DNA of 64,000 nucleotides from Flavobacterium franklandianum (GTDB lineage Bacteria > Bacteroidota > Bacteroidia > Flavobacteriales > Flavobacteriaceae): positions 1 through 64,000 of the forward strand of contig NZ_VJZR01000001.1 of the NCBI RefSeq assembly GCF_007097365.1, written 5' to 3'. Below are positions 8,628 through 18,201 of this stretch, one piece after another (the first letter of the stretch is position 1; every line of letters starts with the position of its first letter). A model generated the notes under the pieces. It did not search any database, had not been told where the DNA came from, and was given only the letters and a program-made list of their open reading frames with translations. The translations under genes were made by a program, and so were the position numbers.

Positions 8628-10265
8628 ATGAATCTTAAATTTCCCTTTATTAGTTTGCTACTTATAGCAATTCCATTCTTTTCGACTGCGCAACAGTCCG
8701 TAAATCCGAATGCTTTTCCTGTTCAAATAACCACTACAAACGGCGTCATCGAAGGTGAATTCGACGTTACAAAGAATATTCAAAGTTTCAAAGGAATTCC
8801 TTTTGCACAACCGCCAGTCGGCAATTTACGTTGGAAAACGCCTCAACCTGTTACGAATTGGACAGGAGTAAAACAAACCAAAAAATTTGGTCCAAGAGCC
8901 GTTCAACCCTATTTATATGGTGATATGGGTTTCAGAAGCGACGGAATCAGCGAAGATTGTTTGTATTTAAACGTTTGGTCACCAGCTAAATCTTCGGACG
9001 AAAAATTGCCTGTTTTAGTTTATTTTTATGGAGGCGGTTTTGCTGCTGGCGATGGATCAGAAAATCGTTATGATGGCGAAAATATGGCCAAAAAAGGAAT
9101 CGTTACATTAACCGTAAATTATCGTTTGGGTATTTTTGGATTTTTTTCCCATCCTGAATTGACTAAGGAATCGCCTAATCATGCTTCTGGAAATTATGGT
9201 TTGCTAGACCAAAATGCCGCTTTGAAATGGGTTCAGGCCAATATTGCACAATTTGGTGGCGACCCAAAACGAGTAACAATAGCTGGTGAATCGGCAGGTT
9301 CTATTGCGGTGAGTACTCAAATGGCTTCGCCTTTATCCAAAAATTTATTTGCAGGCGCCATTGGCGAAAGCGGGGGTTCTTTTTATCCAACGTTGGCACC
9401 TGTTCCATTAGTCGAAGCCGAAAAAACAGGTTTTGAATTTGGACAAAAAATTGGAGCAAAATCATTGAAAAGTCTTCGTGATATGTCCACTTTGGAACTC
9501 TATCAAAAATCAAACGGAACAAATAGAACCACCTTTAAAACCACTATTGACGCGTATTTTATGCCCAAATCATTACCAGAAATTTTCGAGTCCAAACAAC
9601 AAGCAATGGTTCCATTATTATTGGGATGGAATTCAGAAGAAATGACTTATCGCGCTTTAACGATGGGAAAAGACCTCACCAATGAAAGTTATGTTGCAAA
9701 AATCAAGGAATTATACGGTGATAAAGCCGAAGAAGTCTTGAAACTATATCCCGCAGGAACTCCTGAAGTTACAGAGCAATCTGCCACTGATTTAGCAGGC
9801 GACAGATTTATTGCATACAGCACCTGGAAATGGTTTGATTTGCATCGAAAAAATAGTTCACAAAACGTTTATCGTTATTATTTTTCGAAACCTAGACCCG
9901 AAATTCGTGACAAAGATTTAGAAGCTGGTCTTGCCGGTGGCGTCATCAAAAAAGATAAAAACGCGCCAAAAGCTCCCAAACCAAAAGGCGCTGTTCACTC
10001 GGCTGAGATTGAATATGCTTTGGGAAATCTTCCAACGAATAAAGATTATGCTTGGACGGAAGATGATTATAAAGTTTCGGAAACGATGATGAATTACTTC
10101 GCCAACTTTATCAAATCTGGAAATCCAAACGGCGAAAAATTACCAGTTTGGCCAATCGCAAAAGATGAAAAAAATCCAGAAATTATGATTATCGATATAG
10201 AATCAAAAGCTAAGAAAGCTGAAAATGATGCTCGTTATTTGTTTTTGGATAAAGAATATAAATAG
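8628..10265 (+). CDS. Type B carboxylesterase/lipase family protein, secreted
   Basis: Exported serine hydrolase of 545 aa. A signal peptide (MNLKFPFISLLLIAIPFFSTA) is followed by the carboxylesterase fold: FKGIPFAQPPVGNLRW, SEDCLYLNVW, oxyanion loop YFYGGGFAAGDG, nucleophile elbow GESAGS (Ser near 223) and GWNSEEMTYR with the likely acid. The catalytic His is probably in GAVHSAEIEYALG near 463. Substrate cannot be told from the sequence. It is followed by an inverted repeat and a terminator, so it appears monocistronic. Confidence 0.93.
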   Translation: MNLKFPFISLLLIAIPFFSTAQQSVNPNAFPVQITTTNGVIEGEFDVTKNIQSFKGIPFAQPPVGNLRWKTPQPVTNWTGVKQTKKFGPRAVQPYLYGDMGFRSDGISEDCLYLNVWSPAKSSDEKLPVLVYFYGGGFAAGDGSENRYDGENMAKKGIVTLTVNYRLGIFGFFSHPELTKESPNHASGNYGLLDQNAALKWVQANIAQFGGDPKRVTIAGESAGSIAVSTQMASPLSKNLFAGAIGESGGSFYPTLAPVPLVEAEKTGFEFGQKIGAKSLKSLRDMSTLELYQKSNGTNRTTFKTTIDAYFMPKSLPEIFESKQQAMVPLLLGWNSEEMTYRALTMGKDLTNESYVAKIKELYGDKAEEVLKLYPAGTPEVTEQSATDLAGDRFIAYSTWKWFDLHRKNSSQNVYRYYFSKPRPEIRDKDLEAGLAGGVIKKDKNAPKAPKPKGAVHSAEIEYALGNLPTNKDYAWTEDDYKVSETMMNYFANFIKSGNPNGEKLPVWPIAKDEKNPEIMIIDIESKAKKAENDARYLFLDKEYK

Positions 10266-10309
10266 AAAGAATCAATTATTGTCGTATTTAAACAGTAACA
10301 CATTTAATC

Positions 10310-10387
10310 TTACCATATAAGGCATATAAGTTCACATAAGCGATTCAATCAAAAACTTAAATGTTCTTATATGCCCTTATATGGTAA
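10310..10387. repeat. Long imperfect inverted repeat (flavobacterial intergenic element)
   Basis: The left arm (10310-10340) starts TTACCATATAAGGCATATAA and the right arm (10356-10387) is nearly its reverse complement, with one indel and a few mismatches. The 15-nt centre leaves a hairpin of about 30 bp per arm. It may act as an mRNA 3' end or be a dispersed non-coding repeat. Confidence 0.75.
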
Positions 10388-10458
10388 AAAAAACGACACT
10401 ATTTTGTTCTCATTACTTATGAAGAAATAAGTTTTTTTATTTTTAAAAAAACTTTCAG

Positions 10459-10495
10459 AAAAGGCAATTTCATTCCGTTGATATTGCCTTTTTAA
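10459..10495 (+). terminator. Rho-independent terminator
   Basis: A 10-bp stem AAAAGGCAAT / ATTGCCTTTT with a 14-nt loop runs into TTTAATTTTT. It lies about 195 nt after the carboxylesterase and would insulate the transglycosylase gene downstream. Confidence 0.65.
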
Positions 10496-10612
10496 TTTTT
10501 AAATTAATTTCAACACATCAACTTAAACTCTAAAGAGAATCATAAAATTAATTCTCTTTCTCTTTTTTTTGCGTTCCTTTATGCACCGAAAATTTCAACT
10601 GCTAACTACTGT

Positions 10613-12574
10613 ATGAGAACCCGAAAACAAAAAATAATCTTAGCTGTAAAAATAGTTGCTATTTCCTTTTTGGCAATAATTATAGCTCTTTTTGTTTTTA
10701 GAAATGAAGTATTGAAACAAACCATTGCTAAGATTTCTTTTAAAATGGCAAGCGAGTACAACAGCACTTTTACGGTAAAAGAAGCTTCATTTGTGGGACT
10801 TTCGGGTTTGAGTTTTTCCGAAATCATTCTAGTTCCCAAAAATGCCGACACGCTTTTCAATATCCATAAAATGAAAACTAGCGTCAATCTATGGCGATTG
10901 TTAGTTGGCGATATTCAATTGGGAACTTTAGAAATCGAGAACGGTTATGTTCAATTGGTCAAAAATAAAAAAGGTCGCAATTTTGACGCTTTTCTAAAAA
11001 AAGACAAAAGCTCAACTTCTTCCAACGAAAAAAGAGATTATGCCAAAGTTGCGTATATACTCATTTCGAAAGTACTGAATTTGGTTCCAACAGATATGAA
11101 AGTCGAAAACCTTTCGTTCCGCCTGAATGATAATGGCAAAAAAACGACCATTAATTTCCAAAAACTACGTTTGGTAAACAAGCAATTGGAAACTTCCATT
11201 AAAGTGGAAACTAAAGCTTTCACGCAACGAATTCGAATCGAAGGTTTTGCCGATCCAAGAAACAAAAAAGCCGATATTCGGTTTTTCAATATCGATACTG
11301 GAGCGATAAAAGTCCCTTATCTTGACGAACGATTCGGACTAAAATCCAGCTTCGATTCCATTCGACTCAACATTCAAAACATAGATAAATCGGGCGGTGA
11401 ATTGCACGTTGACGGTTTTGCATCGATTGCCAATTTGATGATAAATCACAAGAAAATCGCCAACAAAGACGTGGTTATCAAAAATGCAAAATTTGATTTC
11501 CGCTTCCTTTTGGGTTCTGATTTTATTTCCATTGACAGTAGTTCGACCGTACAATTCAACAAGGTAAAATTCCATCCTTATTTAGCTTACGAAACCGAAG
11601 AAGACACGATTTACAAACTCAAAGTAGCTATTCCAAAAATGAAAGCGCAGGATTTTATCGTTTCGCTTCCCGATGGTTTGTTCACCCATTTTCAAGGAAT
11701 GGAAGCCGAAGGCAATTTCGAATACAATTTAGACTTTATGTTCAATAAAAACAAGACGAATACGTTGGTTTTTGACAGTAAATTGAACAAAGAAAACCTG
11801 AAAATCACCAAATACGGCGAAGCCAATCTCAACAAACTCAACGGGGAATTTATCTATCGAGCTATCATCAACAACGTCTTGCAACGACCAGTTTTAGTGG
11901 GTTCTGGAAATCCAAATTACACGCCTTTAGATCAAATTTCGCCTTATTTGCAAAAATGCGTTTTGACCTCCGAAGATCCCTCGTTTTTCTCGCATCGCGG
12001 TTTTATCAATGAAGCGTTCAAGCAATCAATTCTCAAAAATATTCGAACCAAAAAATTCTCTCGTGGCGCGAGTACGATAAGTATGCAATTAATCAAAAAC
12101 GTATTTCTAACTCGAGAGAAAACCGTTTCCCGAAAATTGGAAGAAATCTTATTGGTTTACATCCTCGAAAACAATAGAATCGCAAGCAAAGAACGAATGC
12201 TCGAAGTCTATTTCAACGTTATCGAATGGGGACCAAATGTGTACGGCATTGGCGAAGCTGCACAATTCTACTTCCAGAAAAGCCCAATAGATTTAACCTT
12301 GAAAGAATGTTTGTTTTTGACCACCATCGTTCCAAAACCAAAGAAATTTATGTGGCAATTTGACAACGAAGGAAACCTAAAAGCATTCGCCCAACAACAG
12401 GAAAAATTCCTTAGCAATTTGATGTTGCGAAGAGGAATCTTAACCGCCGAAGACACCTTAGGCGAATCCATTCCGCTGCAACTTTCAGGAAATGCCCATT
12501 CGCTTTTGAATATAAAAGTACAAGATTCTGTTTCTGTTGACTCCTTGGCAGTGGAAATGCCTTTTGAGTTTTAA
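10613..12574 (+). CDS. AsmA-like domain protein with C-terminal GT51 peptidoglycan transglycosylase
   Basis: Membrane-anchored glycosyltransferase predicted to polymerise lipid II in the periplasm. One N-terminal TM helix (about 8-28) is followed by about 410 residues of AsmA/DUF3971-like beta-rich sequence. The GT51 domain lies at about 440-620 with SEDPSFFSHRGF, the catalytic Glu in the EDxxFxxHxG motif. It also has GASTISMQLIKN, RKLEE and LEVYFNVIEWG. There is no transpeptidase domain, so it is monofunctional, but at 653 aa it is much longer than classical MtgA (about 240 aa). The large N-terminal region may guide lipid or glycan delivery; that is inference. Confidence 0.9.
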   Translation: MRTRKQKIILAVKIVAISFLAIIIALFVFRNEVLKQTIAKISFKMASEYNSTFTVKEASFVGLSGLSFSEIILVPKNADTLFNIHKMKTSVNLWRLLVGDIQLGTLEIENGYVQLVKNKKGRNFDAFLKKDKSSTSSNEKRDYAKVAYILISKVLNLVPTDMKVENLSFRLNDNGKKTTINFQKLRLVNKQLETSIKVETKAFTQRIRIEGFADPRNKKADIRFFNIDTGAIKVPYLDERFGLKSSFDSIRLNIQNIDKSGGELHVDGFASIANLMINHKKIANKDVVIKNAKFDFRFLLGSDFISIDSSSTVQFNKVKFHPYLAYETEEDTIYKLKVAIPKMKAQDFIVSLPDGLFTHFQGMEAEGNFEYNLDFMFNKNKTNTLVFDSKLNKENLKITKYGEANLNKLNGEFIYRAIINNVLQRPVLVGSGNPNYTPLDQISPYLQKCVLTSEDPSFFSHRGFINEAFKQSILKNIRTKKFSRGASTISMQLIKNVFLTREKTVSRKLEEILLVYILENNRIASKERMLEVYFNVIEWGPNVYGIGEAAQFYFQKSPIDLTLKECLFLTTIVPKPKKFMWQFDNEGNLKAFAQQQEKFLSNLMLRRGILTAEDTLGESIPLQLSGNAHSLLNIKVQDSVSVDSLAVEMPFEF

Positions 12575-12577
12575 GGC

Positions 12578-12827
12578 TTAACCACAAAGGACACAAAGTA
12601 AGCACGAAGCCCACGAAGGTTTTAAATAATAAAATCCGTTTTTATCAGCGTTTTTGCTTTAGCAAATCCGCGCAATCTAATCCGTGCCCTGTTTTTTTGC
12701 CACAGATGAAACGGATTGAACAGATTTTCACAGATACAGAATCAATATTAATACAACGAAAAAAATCCACAAAGGAAACATACTTTCTTTGTGGACTTTG
12801 TGCCTTCTTAGTGGACTTTGTGGTTAA
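12578..12827. repeat. Inverted repeat flanking a low-complexity intergenic spacer
   Basis: TTAACCACAAAGGACACAAAG at the left (from 12578) is mirrored by a matching reverse-complement tract ending at 12827. The spacer holds further fragments of the type CACAGAT...CACAGAT. Arms built from repeated CACAAAG words suggest a dispersed flavobacterial element rather than a gene-specific terminator. It lies between two convergent genes. Confidence 0.7.
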
Positions 12828-12831
12828 AAAA

Positions 12832-13869
12832 CTAAGGAGCTGGATCAGGAATTACAGCCTGAATATCATTAATTTCTGCTATAATTTCATCGGACAAAAC
12901 CACATCAATTGCGGCGATATTTTCTTTTAATTGCTCCATAGTTGTAGCGCCAATAATGTTACTCGTTACAAAAGCTTGTTGATTTACGAATGCCAAAGCC
13001 ATTTCGGTTAAAGTCAAACCATTTTTTTGAGCAACTTCCTGATATAATCGCGTTGCTTCAATAGATTGTACACTATTATACCTTGAAAATTGCGGAAACA
13101 AAGCGATTCTAGAATTTGGTTGACTTTCGCCCGACATAAATTTACCTGACAATCTACCAAAACCCAAAGGAGAGTACGCCAATAAACCCACATTTTCTCG
13201 CATACAAACTTCGGCATTACCTATTTCGAAAGTTCTATTTAATAAAGAATATGGATTTTGTACGGTTTTGATTTTGGGTAGATTTTGGTATTTGCTTTCC
13301 TCCAAAAAACGCATAATTCCCCAAGGCGTTTCATTCGAAAGTCCAATATGGTTGATTTTCCCTTGCTTGATAAAACCATCCAAAGTTTCCAAAATAGAAT
13401 GCACATTGTCTTTCCAAGAATCGTTTTGGACTTTAAAACCGCGTTGACCAAAAAAATTGGTTTTACGTTCCGGCCAATGCAATTGGTACAAATCGATATA
13501 ATCCGTTTGTAAACGCATCAAACTTTTGTCAATGGATAAAGCAATACTTTCGGGCGAAAAATCCATATTTTCTCGAATATGAGCCAAACCTGGATTGGGT
13601 CCGGCAATTTTGGAAGCCAAAACTATTTCTTCTCTTTTTCCAGTTTTTTTGAACCAAGTTCCAATGATTTTCTCGGTGCTTCCGTAAGTTTCCTTGCGTC
13701 CCGGAACCGAATACATTTCGGCGGTGTCAAAAAAATTGATTCCTTTTTCGAGGGCATAATCCATTTGAGCGTGCCCTTCGGCTTCGGTGTTTTGTTGACC
13801 AAAAGTCATTGTGCCAAGGCAAATTTTACTGATTTTTATGTCGGTATTGGGTAAAGTGGTGTATTTCAT
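12832..13869 (-). CDS. Aldo/keto reductase, Tas-like
   Basis: NADPH-dependent oxidoreductase with a TIM-barrel fold, 345 aa, cytoplasmic. Visible landmarks are ISKICLGTMTFG, the catalytic Asp/Tyr segment FDTAEMYSVPGR (near 48-59), the Lys in VLASKIAG, and the His in LYQLHWPER. The insert between the Asp/Tyr motif and the Lys, together with the length, fits the Tas/YajO group. The physiological substrate is unknown. It is convergent with the transglycosylase gene and followed by the CACAAAG inverted repeat. Confidence 0.92.
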   Translation of the reverse strand: MKYTTLPNTDIKISKICLGTMTFGQQNTEAEGHAQMDYALEKGINFFDTAEMYSVPGRKETYGSTEKIIGTWFKKTGKREEIVLASKIAGPNPGLAHIRENMDFSPESIALSIDKSLMRLQTDYIDLYQLHWPERKTNFFGQRGFKVQNDSWKDNVHSILETLDGFIKQGKINHIGLSNETPWGIMRFLEESKYQNLPKIKTVQNPYSLLNRTFEIGNAEVCMRENVGLLAYSPLGFGRLSGKFMSGESQPNSRIALFPQFSRYNSVQSIEATRLYQEVAQKNGLTLTEMALAFVNQQAFVTSNIIGATTMEQLKENIAAIDVVLSDEIIAEINDIQAVIPDPAP

Positions 13870-13911
13870 TTATTAAAATTTATGTCCAAATATACAAAGG
13901 AAATTCCAAAG

Positions 13912-13942
13912 AAAAAGGTTCGTAGAAAAACCACGAACCTTT
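13912..13942 (-). terminator. Rho-independent terminator after the OmpA-like lipoprotein
   Basis: The minus strand forms AAAGGTTCGT / ACGAACCTTT with a 9-nt loop, followed by TT and a mixed T tract. It lies about 30 nt after the stop of the OmpA-like gene. Confidence 0.75.
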
Positions 13943-13971
13943 ATGTAATTTAGTTTAAAATTTGAGTTTTC

Positions 13972-14913
13972 TTAATTAATATCCTTCAACATATCGGCGA
14001 TTTCGTCTAATCTTGGTGTCAAAATAATTTCGATTCTACGGTTTTTAGATTTCCCTTCCGCAGTAGCATTGCTTGCCAATGGAGAGAATTCACCACGACC
14101 AGCAGCAGTTAAATTTTGTTTATTAACTAATTTATTTTCGCTTAAAATCGCAACAATGGCAGTAGCTCTTTTGGTCGATAAATCCCAGTTGTCGGCAATG
14201 GGACCTGAACCTCCAAATGGATCATCATCGGTGTGACCTTCAATCAAAACGGCAATATCGGGATTGTCGCCCAATACTTTTCCTACTTCGACTACCGCTT
14301 TTTTACCTTCGGAACCTACAGCCCAACTTCCAGAGTTGAAAAGCAATTTGTTCTCCATAGAAACATATACTTTTCCGTTTTTTTGCTCCACGGTCAAACC
14401 TTTACCTTCAAAACCATTCAATGCTTTCGAAAGTGTTTCTTTTAGTTTTCGCATACTGGCTTCTTTGGCAGCAATCAAATTTTCCAACTCTTTCAATCGT
14501 TGGTTGTTTTTGTTTAATTGCTCTTGTTCCAATGCCAATGCTTTTTCTTTGGCACCCAACTGATCCAATAACTCACGGTTTTTGGCCATATTGGCTTTCA
14601 AAGATTCACTGCTATTTTTTTCTAAAGCGGCGTAAGAATCTTTCAGAACATCCATCTTTTTGTTTAAAGCGGCATAATCAGCTTGCAATTTTTCGCGTTC
14701 CGATTTTACTTTCGCCAATTCTTTAGTCAAAGCTTCTTGGTCTAATTCGAGTTGACTTTTAGTTTTCAGTAAATCGGTGTTTTCGTCTGAAATACTTCTG
14801 TTTTCTTTTTTTAAATCGGCATATTTACTTTCTAGATCATTGTATATTTTCTTGGAAACGCAAGAGGTTGAAAGTGCTACAATCAGCAATCCGAGGGAAA
14901 TTCTTTTTATCAT
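13972..14913 (-). CDS. OmpA/Pal-family lipoprotein with long coiled coil
   Basis: Peptidoglycan-binding outer-membrane-anchored protein of 313 aa. The signal sequence ends in a lipobox with Cys near residue 18 (ALSTSC). Residues about 22-165 form a continuous charged coiled coil of Lys, Glu, Leu and Ala. The C-terminal OmpA domain (about 185-300) includes VLIEGHTDDDPFG, DNWDLSTKRATAIV and GRGEFSPLASN, the residues that grip diaminopimelate. It probably links the outer membrane to the cell wall. It is monocistronic with its own terminator. Confidence 0.93.
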   Translation of the reverse strand: MIKRISLGLLIVALSTSCVSKKIYNDLESKYADLKKENRSISDENTDLLKTKSQLELDQEALTKELAKVKSEREKLQADYAALNKKMDVLKDSYAALEKNSSESLKANMAKNRELLDQLGAKEKALALEQEQLNKNNQRLKELENLIAAKEASMRKLKETLSKALNGFEGKGLTVEQKNGKVYVSMENKLLFNSGSWAVGSEGKKAVVEVGKVLGDNPDIAVLIEGHTDDDPFGGSGPIADNWDLSTKRATAIVAILSENKLVNKQNLTAAGRGEFSPLASNATAEGKSKNRRIEIILTPRLDEIADMLKDIN

Positions 14914-14959
14914 TTTTACTTGTTTTTATTGGAATTGGAATTGATTTTTGATATTTTAA

Positions 14960-15724
14960 TTATTCTATTTCCACCAAACTCGGACAATGGTCGGAGTGTT
15001 TGGCTTCGGGTAATATAACGGCTCTTTTTATTTTTTGTTTTAAAGGTTCGCTCACTAAACAATAATCAATACGCCAGCCCTTGTTTTCTAGTCTTGCCGA
15101 TGGAAATCGCATGGTCCACCAAGTATAATTACCGGGTTCTTTGTTCAAAAATCGGAAGCTATCGATGAATCCGCTTTTCATAAAACCGTCCAACCAAGCT
15201 CTTTCTTCGGGCAAAAAACCCGAAACTTTTTTGTTGCGAATGGGGTCGTGAATATCGATTGCTTCGTGACAAATGTTGTAATCGCCACAAATCACGAGAT
15301 TGGGAATTTCTTTTTTGAGTTCATCTATATAATTTTGGAAATCGTCCATATACATAAACTTGTGTGACAATCTTTCGATATTGGTTCCCGAAGGCAAGTA
15401 CAAACTCATCACCGACAACTCGTCAAAATCAACCCGAATGTTTCTTCCCTCAAAATCCATATGTGGAATTCCTGTACCAAAAACTACATTGTTGGGTTTT
15501 ATTTTAGACAAAATGGCCACACCGCTATATCCTTTTTTAGTGGCAGGAAACCAATAATGATAAGGATAACCTGCAAGTTCAAAGTCTAAAAGCGGAATTT
15601 GCTCTGGAGTGGCTTTTATTTCCTGAAGGCAAATCACGTCGGGATTTGCTTGTTGTAACCAGCTGATAAAACCTTTAGAGATTGCCGATCGAATACCGTT
15701 GACGTTATAGGAAATGATTTTCAT
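14960..15724 (-). CDS. xth: Exodeoxyribonuclease III
   Basis: AP endonuclease/3'-5' exonuclease for base excision repair, 254 aa. Metal-dependent EEP-fold motifs are all visible: MKIISYNVNGIRSA, CLQEIKA (metal-binding Glu), SGVAILSK, ICGDYNICH with catalytic Asp/Asn, and the terminal KHSDHCPSLVEI with catalytic Asp-His. The length is typical of the ExoIII group. It is divergent from the acyltransferase gene. Confidence 0.95.
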   Translation of the reverse strand: MKIISYNVNGIRSAISKGFISWLQQANPDVICLQEIKATPEQIPLLDFELAGYPYHYWFPATKKGYSGVAILSKIKPNNVVFGTGIPHMDFEGRNIRVDFDELSVMSLYLPSGTNIERLSHKFMYMDDFQNYIDELKKEIPNLVICGDYNICHEAIDIHDPIRNKKVSGFLPEERAWLDGFMKSGFIDSFRFLNKEPGNYTWWTMRFPSARLENKGWRIDYCLVSEPLKQKIKRAVILPEAKHSDHCPSLVEIE

Positions 15725-15802
15725 GTGTATTTTTTGAGTTTCAAATGTAATAAAAACTTCAAAGATTGATTGCCTTTAAACAAAGAAAATGGACTTTTTT
15801 GC

Positions 15803-15810
15803 TATCTTTG
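15803..15810 (+). promoter_or_regulatory. -7 element for the aminolipid acyltransferase gene
   Basis: TATCTTTG fits TAnnTTTG and lies 29 nt upstream of the ATG at 15840. It falls inside the longer in-frame ORF that starts at 15789, which argues that 15840 is the real start. Confidence 0.55.
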
Positions 15811-15839
15811 TTTTTCGCTCAAAAAAACAAAAGCAATAT

Positions 15840-17642
15840 ATGGGTTTAGTTACTCCAAAAGAAGTTTCAAAAGCAATAAACACTGAGAAGTATGGAATAT
15901 TAGGTACTTTTTCGGGTTGGTTATTGATGAAAGTTTTGAAAATTTCTACCATCAACAAAGTATATGACAGAAACAAACACTTAAAGGATTTGGACTTTCT
16001 GAATGCCCTACTGAATGATTTACAAATAAAATTCGAAATTCCCGAACAAGATTTTAAAAGACTTCCTAAAGACGGGGCATATATTACCATTTCTAATCAT
16101 CCGCTTGGGGGAATTGACGGTCTATTACTCTTGAAATTAATGCTGGATCAAGAGCCAAATTTCAAAATAATTGCTAATTTCTTGTTGCATCGAATTGATC
16201 CGATTAAGCAATATATTATGCCTGTAAATCCATTCGAAAATCATAAAGATGCTAAATCAAGTGTGATTGGAATCAAGGAAACTTTACGGCATTTGAGCGA
16301 CGGGAAACCACTAGGAATGTTTCCAGCGGGAGAAGTTTCGACCTATAAAGATGGCAAATTGATGGTGGACAAACCCTGGGAAGAAGGCGCTATAAAAGTA
16401 ATTAGAAAAGCGCAAGTTCCTGTTGTTCCTATCTATTTTCACGCCAAAAATAGCTGGTTGTTTTATCTTCTTTCAAAAATTAGTGGCACATTGCGAACAG
16501 CAAAATTACCCTCAGAAGTATTTAGCCAAAAACATCGAACTATAAAAGTACGCATTGGTAAACCCATTTCGGTTACAGAACAAAATGAATACAAATCCAT
16601 TGAAGAGTATTCGGAGTTTTTAAGACGAAAAACATATATGTTGGCCAATCCTTTCGAAAAGGAAACACCGTTTTTGCCAACACCCACTTTAAAACTTCCA
16701 AAGAATCCAAAGGAAATTGTTACTGCTGCAAGTCTAGAAAAAATCGTCAAAGAGGTGGATACTTTGCGAGAAAATGACTGTCGATTGTTGCAAAGCAAGA
16801 ACTACGAAGTCTTTTTTGCCAAAGCCAAAGAAATTCCAAACGTGCTTCACGAAATAGGTCGTTTGAGGGAAATTACCTTTAGGGAAGTGGGCGAAGGAAC
16901 CAACGAATCCATCGATATTGATTCCTACGACAAATATTATCGTCATCTGTTTTTGTGGGATGCCGATGCCAAAAAAATTGCGGGTGCATATCGAATGGGC
17001 CTCGGTGCAGAAATCTTTCCAAAATATGGAGTCGAAGGGTTTTACCTGAATGATCTTTTCCGTTTTGAACCCGAATTATATGATATGCTTCACCATTCTA
17101 TAGAAATGGGACGTGCTTTTATTGTCAAGGAATACCAACTAAAACCGATGCCTCTTTTCTTACTTTGGAAAGGAATCATTCATACAACTCTGCGTCATCC
17201 AGAACATAAATTCTTGCTTGGCGGAGTGAGTATTAGTAATCAATTTTCGAATTTTTCGAAATCATTGATGATTGAATTCATGAAATCTAATTTTTATGAT
17301 CCTTATATTGCTCAATATATTCATCCTAAAAAAGCATTTAAAGTCAAATTAAAAGACGCCGATAAGGATTTTATTTTTGATGAAGCCGAAGCCGATTTGA
17401 ATAAATTTGACAAACTCATTGACGAATTGGAACCAGGAACTTTAAGACTTCCTGTTTTGATTAAAAAATACATCAAACAAAACGCTCGCGTGGTCGCTTT
17501 TAACGTTGATCCACTTTTCAACAATGCAATTGATGGATTAATGTACATCCGAATTTCGGACATTCCAGACAGCACCGTAAAACCAGTAATGGAAGAATTT
17601 CAGGCTGAATTAGAAAGAAAATTGGCCGAGAAAGAAGAGTAA
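15840..17642 (+). CDS. Bifunctional acyltransferase, OlsF-like (PlsC-type plus GNAT domain)
   Basis: Probable synthase of acylated amino-acid lipids (ornithine or glycine lipids). The N-terminal half is a lysophospholipid acyltransferase with ISNHPLGGIDG near residue 85, a His-x5-Asp variant of the NHx4D motif, and FPAGEVS near 160. The C-terminal half (about 330-520) resembles the GNAT/hemolysin-like N-acyltransferases of the OlsB type, with a FLWDADAKKIAGAYRMG strand region. This two-domain order is that of OlsF from Serratia and Flavobacterium johnsoniae. The start at 15840 is chosen over 15789 because of the upstream -7 element and a more natural N-terminus. Confidence 0.85.
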   Translation: MGLVTPKEVSKAINTEKYGILGTFSGWLLMKVLKISTINKVYDRNKHLKDLDFLNALLNDLQIKFEIPEQDFKRLPKDGAYITISNHPLGGIDGLLLLKLMLDQEPNFKIIANFLLHRIDPIKQYIMPVNPFENHKDAKSSVIGIKETLRHLSDGKPLGMFPAGEVSTYKDGKLMVDKPWEEGAIKVIRKAQVPVVPIYFHAKNSWLFYLLSKISGTLRTAKLPSEVFSQKHRTIKVRIGKPISVTEQNEYKSIEEYSEFLRRKTYMLANPFEKETPFLPTPTLKLPKNPKEIVTAASLEKIVKEVDTLRENDCRLLQSKNYEVFFAKAKEIPNVLHEIGRLREITFREVGEGTNESIDIDSYDKYYRHLFLWDADAKKIAGAYRMGLGAEIFPKYGVEGFYLNDLFRFEPELYDMLHHSIEMGRAFIVKEYQLKPMPLFLLWKGIIHTTLRHPEHKFLLGGVSISNQFSNFSKSLMIEFMKSNFYDPYIAQYIHPKKAFKVKLKDADKDFIFDEAEADLNKFDKLIDELEPGTLRLPVLIKKYIKQNARVVAFNVDPLFNNAIDGLMYIRISDIPDSTVKPVMEEFQAELERKLAEKEE

Positions 17643-17736
17643 TGAGGTGGCAGACGGCAGATTTCAGATTTAAGGTTGCAGATTGCTGTAATCAAGTAAA
17701 TTTTAGGGAGCAAATTTATCAAGCAGTCTATTAGTT

Positions 17737-18201
17737 TTACCTCCAAATAGACTGAAGCAAAATATCATCCATTGAATTATTATTTATAAAATATAAAATT
17801 CTTATAAAATGATAACTCGCTAGAAAAATAGCCAAACAATAGGCTAATTTTCTATTGAAAAGCAGTCCGTTGAAATATTCCTTCTTGGTGATTAATTCTG
17901 TGGCAAGAACCCCAATTGTTACGATACAAAACAGAATTACAAATGGTCCTAAAATATGATAATACAAACTCTTTTGTAAATCCCCCTCATAAAGATATAC
18001 TAGCGATTTTGTGATGCCGCAACCCGGGCAAGGAAAACCGCTAAGCATCTTCAAAGGACATAAAGATTGATCCGTTTCGAGATGCGTATTTTGATCGAAA
18101 AGGATTAAAAAAAACGGAACCATCAGCGTAATGAATGCACCGATGATTCCGTAAATTTTACGTTTTGATTTTATATTAATTGTATAATTTATTGATGTCA
18201 T
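17737..18201 (-). CDS. DUF2752 membrane protein
   Basis: Small integral membrane protein of about 154 aa with the DUF2752 signature CPLKMLSGFPCPGCGITKS near residues 48-66, whose CPxCG cysteines may bind metal or form a disulfide. Three to four hydrophobic segments are visible. The ATG at 18201 gives MTSINYT; a start at 18210 is also possible. Either start overlaps the end of the DUF4234 gene upstream, so the two are translationally linked. Function is unknown. Confidence 0.85.
   Translation of the reverse strand: MTSINYTINIKSKRKIYGIIGAFITLMVPFFLILFDQNTHLETDQSLCPLKMLSGFPCPGCGITKSLVYLYEGDLQKSLYYHILGPFVILFCIVTIGVLATELITKKEYFNGLLFNRKLAYCLAIFLASYHFIRILYFINNNSMDDILLQSIWR

Noticed and set aside
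15789..15840. Longer start for the OlsF-like gene at 15789
   Set aside because: A -7 promoter element at 15803-15810 lies inside that extension, and the ATG at 15840 gives a better N-terminus.
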